Origin: Hyphochytrium catenoides
Taxonomy: Eukaryota; Sar; Hyphochytriomycetes; Hyphochytriales; Hyphochytriaceae
Direction: 5' to 3'
Length of the DNA stretch: 64,000 nucleotides
Assembly: GCA_900088475.1 (NCBI GenBank)
Contig: FLMG01001379.1
Span: 23,445-87,444 of the forward strand
Positions 32,701 to 44,700 of this stretch are shown here, piece after piece. The translations under genes and the position numbers were made by a program. Each line of letters starts with the position of its first letter. Position 1 is the stretch's first letter. Under the pieces are notes generated by a model. That model did no database searches and was not told the DNA's origin. It saw only the letters and a program-made list of their open reading frames with translations.

Positions 32701-35700
32701 GTTTCTCGGTGGCCTTCTAGACCTTCCGCTAAAGCGCCTGATTTCCATTCTATGTGAAGTTGGCAGTTCTGGTAAGTAAAGAAACTGTCCCGCATGCCCT
32801 CTTCCCTTCTTTTTTTTCCTTTTGGGATGCGCTAACGTAATACTCTTACAGCTTCCGGGAATGTCACTCTATCGCACCTGGAGCTCTTGATGTTTACGAA
32901 GCAGGCGGACTTAGTCAAGCTTTCTCTTTCTCTCGCCCTGCAGAAGCTAAGCGCCTCTTTGCCGTCGTCACTTATTCCCGATGCACAACCCTCACGCTTG
33001 TGGATGGACGCCACACCCTCTCTGCTTGACCCGTTATCTCAGCCTGCTGTACCGGATGTGAGGAGAGCGATGGCGGATATCCTGCAAGAACTGTCAAAGG
33101 ATGAAGAAGTGTCACTCAAATGCCCCCTCCCCAACATCGTTAGTCAAATGACTATTCAAACCTCAATTTCAGGAGGTCCCACACTATCAAGCCCTCAATC
33201 GCCTCGTCATCGGCCTAGCTATCTTTCCCGGATCCTACACACCATGGGGGAAGCCTTACGAAAGGGATATGCCGAATCGAGTACAGATATCCTGTTAAGA
33301 TCTCTAGATTGCCTTTACCTGTTGTCATATTTTCCTGTCGCCTCGGCAAGGATGCGCCAGTTAGGTGCTCACTTGAGCCTATGTGAATGTTTGGCTGCAC
33401 CCATTTCGGTTGTTCTACAACTGAAGGCAGCCAGGATCTATCTTTACCTCCTGCTAATGTGTTCCAAGGTTACTGCTCTTGATCCTCAGTTAGAGGTAAG
33501 CTAAAGGAGTTAGATCCTGGTGGAGATCCACGTTGCCCTTCCTCGATATTCCCTCAGACTACTGGTGACTTAGACTAATCCCAAGCCTCAACTTGATGGG
33601 ACGACTCATTCAACAAATACGCAGACTCTTCATGGCTAAGTCTTCTATGTCATTGCAGGTGACCCCTCTTCTCCTCTGCCTTCGCCGAACACGAGACCTG
33701 GATTGCGAGAAGGAGTCATCTTCTGTGGAACTGATGTTAACACTGTTATCAATCCTCACACTCTCTTCCCACTCAAATCCCAAACCGGAGTCAGGGCCAA
33801 TTGGAGACTCCGTGGCGGCTGATATTGAAAACAACCGTCAATCAATCAGTGCTTGTGGGGGCTTAGCCGTCCTGTCCTCTTGTCTAGGTCATCCTCGGAC
33901 ACTGATCGTCACTCGCGCATGCGAGGCTTTGGCGTCTATCTTTCGTTCAGAGTAAGCAACAGTTGACGGCTATACCTCAGACAAGGAGAATAAAGGGGAG
34001 GGGCATCGAATTGAACAAGTGTTTAGTAAGGCGTATGTACCTCGCGCACTCAGAACCCATTAAAGGTGAAGGGTCAGCAAGCAAGGGTACTATTGAGTAT
34101 AAATCAACTAGGAAGGAACAGCTTATGCTTTGTCCGGTTAGCTGTTATTGATACCCTTTTCTCATCATCTCCCTTTTCAGGAGTCTAGCGGAGAGATACT
34201 TCTACAATAACATGGACGGAGTTACTTGCTTGGCGGGCTGCATGTTTCCCTCGGACTTACAAACCGAAAGCTCCTCTTTCTCGTCGGCGTTCTCGACCTC
34301 AGACTTGCTTCAGCTTGAGGCCTCCCATACCTTGAAGGAGCTTTGCAAGACGCAGGCAATCAAAGCGTCACTTCTTCGGCTTACGGTGGGACAAAAGGGG
34401 CCCCGACGCATGCTTGTGGAACTCTTGGCAGCCCTTTGTTCTCAGAGGGAGGCATTGGAGAAAGATGTAAGTGAAGGTTAGGTTTGTTCCCGTTCCGTAT
34501 AGTTGATATATTAATATCGGCCGTCTCTGGCCCCATCTCAGCTGGAAGCACTTCTGGAGGCCATGGTGACTGATAACAACGGGGATCTTGACGTAGTCCC
34601 TCTAGAGTGCATTCTAGATGTTTCAGCCCTTAAGTCCTTACTTAGGGTCAGAAGTAAGTTATGATACTAAACTGAAGTGAAGGGGCAGTAATGGCAACCG
34701 ACGGTTTGCCCCTAGTGAGAACGCGTTGGTTTGCCCCTAGTGAGAACGCCTTCTGCCCTTGTCTGGTGCAGGGAGATTCGGGTTTTGAAGCGTTCTCTAC
34801 TAACAGCCAGTTCGTCCTTGCACCATTAGGTCCAATTGTGGTCAGAGCCGGACTGGCGGTGTTAGCATCAAGAGCGGAAAGAGGATGCCTTCCCGCTATA
34901 TCCGCACTTCCCTTCCCTTCACTAAAAGCTCGACTGCTGATCCCGCAAACTGGTGTTGTTGGCATGGTGCGGTCGTGGACTAGAAAGTAGGTGTATAGGC
35001 TTCTCACTGTTCACTGTATTTGCTCCTGCGTTGGCGAGCATCTTGTACTCTGCCGCTTGTATTAATGCAGCTTTGGTCCTTTTCGTCTTTCTCTGGTGTG
35101 GTCCACCATCCTCCTGTGCTTGTAGGTTGTTTGTTTTGAGCGAAGAGTATTTATACCGATTTGATCTTAAGCCCGAACTCCTCGCGGAGGCTAGGGATAA
35201 AACGTGGCTTGGAGGATGCATTGTTAGACTTCAAGAGGTAACAAAACACCTCTCTCTACTGATGCGCGCTTTTGTCGTAACGTTTTCGGGCTAACTGGTT
35301 CTGGATGACCTTTTAACCTCGGCACCGTTGGTGTCACGGTCATATCTGTGGACATGGGGTGCGCCCCCTATGGTAGCTCAAATGTCTACGTAATAACTTG
35401 TCATCCTGTGGAGTGGAAGCTCAAGTGAGATTGAAGGCTAACCATCTATTTCGGCGTAGGCTCAAGGCCGACGATGTGTAGAGCTGTTGGAAAAGGCTGA
35501 CACCTCATCGCCAGTGATGGTTTTTACTGCAGAAAGGGGAGAGTCAGGAGACGGGCAGCTGCTGGATTGGTTCCAGGCTATAGCTAGTATATGCAGCAAG
35601 TACGGCAACAGCGATGGTGAGCTGCTACACATTAGTTTGTAACGCCTTATTCTCATCTACTCTCACTATGGCGATTGCATTCTGGTTTACCCTGTCTGTC

Positions 35701-38700
35701 TGCCATGTTTGTGGTCTCAGATCGTCTTTTACGAGAACAGTATGTTCCGCTAACTTGCGGTGTTCCTAGGCTCCCCAATTCTCTCTGCCCTAGACGATGG
35801 TAGTCGTCACCGCTCCTTCTCCATTGCGTCCTCCTTCTCACAGCTCTCCAAGACCAGCGGCTTGTCGTCTTCATCACTGCGTCCCACCTTCTCCAGCTCT
35901 TCCTCCGCTCGACGCCAGACTTATGGATTAACTGCACATTCAGCTCTCTCGTGGAATGAGCTCGAGCCAGAGATATTTTTGCCACAGCTATTGGAGGTAT
36001 ATGTTGCCTGTTTTAAATCTGGCCTTTGCTACTTAGATGGGGTACTTTCGCTTAATCCTCTCATGATCATCCCCCATCTGGTCCTCTCGCTATTGTCCCA
36101 TCGTTCCATTGGATAGAACGTTGCGGCCGTAATGGGCCAACTCGAGTCCTTTGTATCGTTTGCTAGTTACGTTTTTCAAGCAATGTAAATAGTGACTTTC
36201 CTTTGGCAGCTTATGAGCAGATTTGACGAGGATATCGTCAAAGAACAGCTAGGGCGCCTTCTTTCTACCTTGGCCGCAAGTCTACATCAGCGAAAACGAG
36301 GTTCGAAAAGCGCACAGACTAAGACGGCGAGCTGTTCTCGTCACTTCTTTTATCTTCTTTTGATCTTGTAGATCGCCATTCTCGACTCCTGTGTTATGTT
36401 CCGCTACTTATAATAATCATTTGCAGTCCCATTTCCTACTTTTGGCCTGCCACAAGGAAAGCTAATCCATGTCCCCTGACTGCATCGCGGACGCAGCTGT
36501 ACTTTGCTCCCAAGAGTGCTTGCGAGGCTGCATCTCTTTGGTACGCTCGCGGAATCGTCGATGTGCAACGTATGGCGCGGCCATTCTTTGCAACCTCTTT
36601 GAGCCGCCATGTGCTGACACAATGGCAAATTTTTCAGGTAAGTCAGGAGTAGAAGCTACTGAGAGGGCAGTATTTCGGACTTTTGCGCTACTAAGCTGCA
36701 TACTCTGGTTTTAACGATACCACTAAGACAGCAAGTCTTCGATAAATCGTGGCAGCCTCTCATACGCCATGTGTGCCTCTTCATAGATGCTCTCGCAACA
36801 GCTGGCATCACACATCGGCTTTCTCTCCTAGTCAAGGTCCGGACACCGGTCTCTACATATTACGCCTTGCGGGCCTTGTGGGCTATATGCCAGGTGAGAT
36901 GACTCTCCAATCTCCTTGTAGTGCGGTCTCTCGATGGGCTGGCATCGCCTTTTTGGGCATTTGATGCATTGGGACCTAGCGGCCTGGGCGAGCAAATACA
37001 AGCGGCATCTGAGCACTATGTTGCAGTCCTCTTCCCGAAATTCGACCAGGGCTCTGGTAAGCACTGACGCTGAGTTCCTGAAAGCTGTCATCACTTCGCA
37101 ATGGACCATCCAGCAACAAGTTGCGATAGGTAAACATTAATTTGATGTTCAGCTACATGTCTGATCAGCTTTTGAGCTTCAATCTGACCCTATTGAGTTA
37201 TGTTATCACGTATTATTCTATCTCCTGTTCCCTAAGAACTATCAAACTAATGATCCCTCTTCCTTGTGTGCCATGGTACCCGTGCTCTATAGGGTATCAA
37301 GCTGTCGCCCTAATGAGGATAATGGCTTCAGACAGAAATGCCAAGGCATTGTTAGCGACTAGAGGGGGCCTGGACTACCTTTTACACCTCACTTCCTTCC
37401 TATCATCCGAAGCAGTGACCCCAAGTGGCCGACGTTTTTCAATGTTCTCCTTGCTAGTCTCTGAGAGAAGCAAAGAGAGGGATAAGACTTCGGGCTTTTC
37501 TCCACCTTCGCCTTCAACGGAATTAGAGATGTTTGATGTTGATACTCTGAGCGTAGACGATCAAGGTGAGGACTCACACTAAGTGGAAAAACGTGTGCAA
37601 TGGACTCAGCTCGCCTTTGAGATAGCTCAATCGAGGTAGTGGTAGGATAACGTGGGGGTTGCAGAAGGGCAGCTCACTGTTGAGCTAACGTACATGCTAT
37701 TATCCGCTTCCGTTATTCCTTTCTAGTCGGAGCAGTGGATGACTTGAACGAACTTATACGGAGAGCTGAGTTCACGCTGCGTACCCTCTTTGGGGAGGAG
37801 GATGAGGTTGTTGAGCTTCTGCCTCTTCCTCTTATACTAAGACTTTGTGACGCCAAGGTTGGGGAAGTGGTCGTTCAGGCAACAAGAGCATTAGCGAAGC
37901 TGTGTGCATCTGATTCCGTCAGGGAGAGCAACACCGAGAATGAACAAGGAGGTGGACCTGGCGGAGATGGAGGATCCTTGCCAGATCAAACGGAAGGGGA
38001 GGAAGCTACGGGCCCCACGGACACACCCTTGCCGGAGGAGCTCGAAGAGCCATCATCTGAGGAGAAGAGAACTATACGGGAAGAAGCTGCCAAGCAAGGT
38101 GATCTATGGCGATTTTTCTGACATGCTCATAATAAGAGCTGCAGTACACCTTGTAATCAACGGTCTTTTATCCGATATTGGGCTTTACTACCTAAATCCG
38201 TTTCCCGAATGCTTTCCGTGCGAACTCTTGTTGCTCACTGAGACTCTTCGTGTTCCAGGGTTTCATCGCTTAACAACATTGATTGCCGAATCTCGAACGG
38301 GCTGCTTTGGCAAATCTAGTGCTCGGGTTCTGTTCTTCTCCCTTCTCGCCGTCAGAAATCTCATGAAAGACTCAAAGATACGGGACGAGGTCACAAAGTA
38401 CGACATGAGGGTGGCAAGACTGCACTACTCTTACCTTGGTTTACCTGCATATACTCTTACAAACCGGTGGTCGTCTACTGAAAGTGTATCTGTGGGACCA
38501 AAATCTTTTCGTTGTGACCTCTGTTAGTGTGAAAGACGTAAGCGTCTAACTTGGTATAGTGCGGTGCAGACATCCGTACACTAACACTAGATCCCCTCAT
38601 GCATTTCCTCATTCTTCCTTGCAGGAACTATGTCTTGGACGCCCTTCGCCAAGTGCTTGAGGATTCAACTGTGTCCTACTCCACACGTTCAGTAGCTAGT

Positions 38701-41700
38701 TCTGCGATCACGCTGTGCCTACTGTCTCCTTATAACTTTGACGAAGAGGTGCTTGAGCGCCTTCTTGACAAGGCGCTGGGGCTGCTACGGGACGGAGAAA
38801 TGATTCTTCAAAAAAGGTGGGAACGAATGTGGGCAAGGGTCAGCTAGGCTGGAATGGAAATTCTCCTCGCATACTTGTTGTGTCTACTCCCATTCTTCGT
38901 TGGCCTCATTTCGGTTACCCTTTGCTGCAAGGCCCTTTTCCCTTTTTCACTCAGCTCATTTGAACGACATGTGTCTATGTCCGAGGTTGCTTTTTATGTA
39001 CAACTTTCGTTCTTGCCTACCCACCGTACCAGTAAGAGGACACCCTGTGTGTGTCATCTTCAAGCATGACTTCCCCTTCCCTGTTTTGGCCCTCCCGGTT
39101 ACCAGTCTGGGTCTAACAGCTACCTCTTGCCTTCTATTTTCTTTTAGAGTTGTCCCTCCTCTCCGGATATTTTGTATAAGTTTGGCTGGTTGCCTAGCGC
39201 AGCTCTGCCGCTTATCCGAGCGCCACCGACACCAGTTGGTTAGCAGGGATGTCCTAGAGGTTGTCAACGCATGTTTTGACTTGAAGGACCAGGAGTTATC
39301 GGCCGCCTGTTGCAAAGTAAGTCGCTTGTAAAAATACAAATCTGGTAGAACGGATACCTGCGCTCTGGTGTGCGATTTATTGCGCGACCACACTTAATAA
39401 CATCTCGTTGGTGTACCACAGATCTTAGTCTCCCTCTGGGCGTCTTCGCCTTTGAAGTCACTCATTATCTCGCACTTCTCCTCTGGCCTCGAAAGAATAG
39501 TAAGACCTCTGGGATACTTCTCATCGCTTGAGGCTTTCGCATCATAATCGAAAAGTACATGTTGTGGTCCGTCCTCTCATTCTCGTCCTCAGCATTTCTG
39601 ATCTGCCTATCAAGTCATGCTTTTATCCTTCAGCGCCGCTAGCTATCCTATTGATTTTTCCAGATTGAGGCAAGGGACGCGAGTGTATTGCACTTCCGCT
39701 GCCTCTTACTGCTCTGCTTGTAAGCTCACAGTTCGTCTTGCTTGGAGGTTTCGCTCCTGGGCTCTGACAAGCCACATGTGCTGGTGGCTGCCTGTCGAGT
39801 TATCCAAGGATTTTGTTATGACAAGCAGTCTAAGCTTAGGGTGCTTAACATGAATTTTTTGCTCCCAAAGGTTAGATCTCTTAGCGAGGAGCAGCTACTC
39901 TATCATAACAGTCTTTCGTTCCCCATGGTAATGTCATTTTCTAATCCTTGCCCTTTGCCCTAGCCTTCCCTTCTCCTCGCGTTTCATCCCATGGCCTTTG
40001 CTGTTCGATTCGCCTCGCAATTGACATGACGCACATTATCTGATAGTAATGCTTTGTTTGGCTACGTTTCGGGGCACTTAGAATTCATCTGGACCATCTT
40101 CGGATAGCCCACACGGCCTTTCAACATCACCATCCTCCTCCTCGACGTCAGGAGGGGGTATACTAATTATCTGTGCGGAAAGGCTAGTTCTTCTCTCTAC
40201 TTTGGAAGACCGAGTTAGGGAAGTGGCCAGCCAAGTGCTGCTGGCGATAGTGTCCGACAGTCCAGACTGTAGTGGTAATCTCTTATTTTTTAGTGCCGTA
40301 GCATGCCTACCCTCAACGTCTGCTCGCTTCCGGATATTCTGCTCATTCTCATTGAGTTACCTCGACCTCCACTGATTTTGGTTTCAATACAGCTGAAGAG
40401 CTGATTGGAGCCCATTTGACGATCGATCAGCTCCTTATCTTGTCCCGCGCATCGGTCCCGCTAGTGGTCCGACGCGTGCTTGAAGTGCTGGGCAGGATGG
40501 TAGAGAGGGGGGCCATGTCTGGAGCGGCCCTGCTCCCATTTCCGGCAAAACTGGGTAAGCTCATATACTTTTGTATTTTTGGCTGCTACTTGTGGGGCCT
40601 GTATACTTCCGGCTAAACCCATTGCTAACTCTTGCATACTTTTGTGTAGTTTAGTATATCTGTAATCGCTTTGCTCTTTCTTGATTATGAGTGTGCACTG
40701 TCTGGCAATTGATGTCCGTTCTCGATCTGGTCGATCTAGATAAGATCTCGTCTTCTATTATGCCTCCGAAGCAGCTGTGTCCTTCTTCCCACTCTTGTGT
40801 CTCATATTCTCACCCGGTAACTTCAGGATGGCTTGAGAGCGCCCGGCCCAATACTAACAGCTCTATGATGAGAATATCCAAGTCTGCGTGGAACAGAAGA
40901 TGGTTTGTGCTGTGTGAAGGTAAGCTTCACCTGATTTCATGTGTGTGTCGCTCCATTCCTCTGTGCTGTTCCCATGCAGCTTTTCATCCTTTGGACCTAT
41001 GCTAACCCTGGAACTTCCCCAGAATATCTGTACCGCTACGCTCTTCGACCCCCGGGTTTAGCGGAATCTAAAGAAAAGTGGTATCTCAAAAGTATGTCAC
41101 ATCGGATTCCCACTCTTCCTCCACCCTTGTCAGCATTATGTGGTGCGCCCCACCGGCGGTCTTTAGGAGCGATTTAACCTTTCGGCGTAGATGCTCATTA
41201 TCACTTTATGCGTTCTTGTACGTGCCTTCTCACAAACCATGACTCTTGATCAGCTTGTGAAGTGAGCCTAATTGAAGATACCAAGTCTGGGGGCAAAATA
41301 ATCGAGCTAACTTGTGGGCTGGAGCGCACCTACATGCGCATTTGTTCTCTCGAAGAGAATGCGGAGGATTGGTACAATGCCATATCGGCGTATGCGACTG
41401 CTACGGCGCCGTCTTCGTCAGGTAACACCACCACAGCAGCAGCTCTGGGCGTAACTTAGGGAGCTTTATCTACTGCTGTTGTCCAGCGGTCGTCACGACT
41501 TCTCCCCCATTCTTGTTGGTATAGCCGCTTCCTCGTCTTATGCTTATACCCTTTCCTAGATCTGATGGCGTTTCTTATCGAAAAAAATCCTACGAGACGT
41601 ACTTATCTTGCTTTTATTCATTTCTCATTCCTCTCCAGGTTCCCAGCTATCAGAAGTGGGGGATTCTGAGGTAGCCAGTGAAGGTATCGGTGTCTCTGCT

Positions 41701-44700
41701 AATGCGTTCACGATTATGGGTGAGATGATGCATAGCTCCGACCAAGATGGGGTAAATGCGGGTGGTGGAGGAAAGAGTGTCTCGGAAAGGATAACCGGGA
41801 AAATATCGGGCACTCTCCGCCGTCCTCTGGGCTCGTCCAAGCCTCCACCGGCTTCTCTTTACGGATTACCTCGTCAGAGCTACGCTCTCTGGTCCGACTT
41901 GAAGCTTGAGGAAAATCTTCAGCACTTTCTTCAGGTCGCTGGCTCTTCAGACGATGAAGGGATAGCCATCTCGGGTAAGGTATATCTTATTTATCACCTA
42001 TTCCTCTTCGCACCTGCGTCTTTCCTGTAGTCGCTGCTGTGCTCCTTCTACCTGATTATTCCATCCTAACGCCGGGACCCTCCTACCTACTTACTTACGT
42101 AAAGCTGGTCGTATTTTGGCGGCTCTGAGCAAACATGGAAGTGAGAGGAAGCAACGGCTCCTCTCAACTTTGGACGTAGTGGCTACTGCCGTGGTACTTA
42201 CCAAGTCTAAGATTCAGCCCGCAGCCCGGTATGGAGCAGCTGTCCTTGCAGGTATGAGTTAGGAATGTCATTTGACAGGACTAAGACCATGGGCTACGGG
42301 CAGCAAGGTACGCACAACGGACTCGCTCTCACTCTCCTCATGTTTAATGTGACAGGCCTCACTCAAAACCCACCGCAGCAGCAGTCCCAACACCCTGAAC
42401 TGAAGGCCTTGACTAAGCCTGCCCTACAGATGCTGCAACTCGGGGCAGGAAGTAGTCTGGTCCAGTTGCTACGTTCTCAGGACCCACAGGCTATCTATTT
42501 TGCTTCTTTAGCGCTTTATCAGGTACTACCTCTATAGCCGCTTTGTAGTAACCTTATAGCTTGGGAAGCACATAGGCCCCTCTGCGAAGGTCGTGTATCG
42601 CTTTCTGGCATAACATCTGCCATTAACATATTTCTTCTAACAATCACGGTCGACCCCTCTCAGGTGGCAGCTCAGCGCGACGAGAACTCGTCCCAGCTCC
42701 TTGATCTGGGTATTGTGGACGCTTATGTTACGATCAACCTCTCCGCCTTTGAGCGCAACATTAGGAACGCCATCTATCACATATCCTGTCAGCTGATTCT
42801 CTGTTTTGTCACTAACGTTGACCAGAAAATTAGAATTTTTAAACAGGGTAAGAGCACGCCCTCTGCATCTGTATAGAATGCAATTCCCACCCTTCCAGCA
42901 ATCTGTTATAACAGCCTACCATGGTTTCTCAGTGCAACCCTTTTTGGACTGCACTCTGCTGCTGCCAGTCTAAAATACTTTCAGCTGCAGGAGCTGGAGA
43001 ATTGTCTCCTTGTATCTCTTATTCTGTATTGCAGTCCTAACATGATGTTGATCGGACCGTGCTGCTACAATGCAGGAGGAGTCGAATATTTGTTCTCTAT
43101 TTATATGGGTCAGGAAGTTAGCAAAGAGCTCTTTGCGGAGGTAGCAATGACTTGTCGTTTCGTGTCCCTTTGAATCATCTCTTTCTACTTGACTGGTGAC
43201 CCATTATTCTGCCTCAGGATATTGTCGTTCATTTGCTCTCTTTCGGTGGTCTGACAAATTTACTTTGACCTTGGATTAGATCGAGGTAATACTCTCAGCA
43301 CTCTTTGGGACGAATGATGGTGCTGTCTCTATCCTACCGATCCGTTCAATTATTCTGCTGGCGGGCTCCAACATTATACCAGCAAAGGTGCAGGCTGCTC
43401 ATGCCTTTAGCACCATAGCGGCAGAATACCCGTATAATAGCACAGACAAAACAGAGATGATCAGCTTCGTAATGTGCCTCATGGCGCTCCTCGAGGAGGG
43501 CTACGGAGAGGTATCTCAGAGTCGTGAAAGTACCTCTTCTTCTTCAACCTCCTCCGGTGTACTGAGAAAGCGAGGGGCGTTATCTCCTTCACAAGCCCAT
43601 GAAGTGATTCAGTGCGGTTTGGAGGCACTGAAGCAACTAAACCAGGCAGCTGCCAACCGACAACTTGTCGGCGAAGCAATCCCAACTTTAGTGACACTAG
43701 TTTCTTCGAAGTATATTCCCCTAGGTACAAATAGCCCTTGCCCGTTATGGTGCTATGCTCCTCGTTTTTGCCGTCTCTATGCGAAATGCCCTTCTTAACG
43801 TTTGGACCAGCCATGACTCCCAGACACTAATAATCTTTCAGTTTTACTATGCACTGTCTGACCACTGTCACTAACTACCCGTTAGCATAGCAACCACTAA
43901 CGTGTACATCCGCACCTTATGATCGTTCATGATGGTGTAAATCTTCCTTTATAACCCCAGAAACACGCCTTGGTGCTGTGCGTCTACTGCTGGACTTACA
44001 TGAGGGTGTGGATCACGAGGGGTTGCTAGCGGCAGACAATGGAGCTGCTACTATCTTTTTATGTTTCCAGAACCAGTTGTCTGCGCCAGGAAGAGAAAGA
44101 GAAAAAGAGGAAGAAAATGCTTTCATCGAAGCGCTGGCGAAGTTGCTCGGGATCTGCTCTAAGTTTGTGAATGGGCGGCAGAGTATCGCCGTCAATAACG
44201 GTGTCGCAGAAACTTTTCAGTATCTTCAGTCCAAGAATTTATCGGCTGCATGTCAGGTGAGGGAAGGGAGCTGAGTTGTAACCTTTTTACATGCTTTCCG
44301 AATTTAATCTGGCTTTGGAAAGCAACAAGGACCCTTCTAGAATGGTGGTCTCTATGACTGTAGAGTACCGATAGCGTTACAAGTGGCACTTTGGATAACG
44401 TTTTGCGGGGCCAAATAGTGACTCCTGAGAGGAAGGACAACCGGCGTAACGTGATGCACTCTAAAACCGTCCTGTTGACTGGCAGGTGGACCTCCTCGTG
44501 CTTCTGGGTAATGTTCTCGCTGTGCCAGAGTTTGCTCGAGACTACTTTCAGCCAGTAAAGAAGAAAGCCATCCACTTCCTATGTAGAGGAATGCAGTCGG
44601 CCACTGTTACGCTGCCGCTTCAGCGTCAAATGCTTCATTGCATAAAGCAGTTGGTGGAGTTTGAATGGATTAGGGTAAATGAGCACGGATTGGTGGCTCC

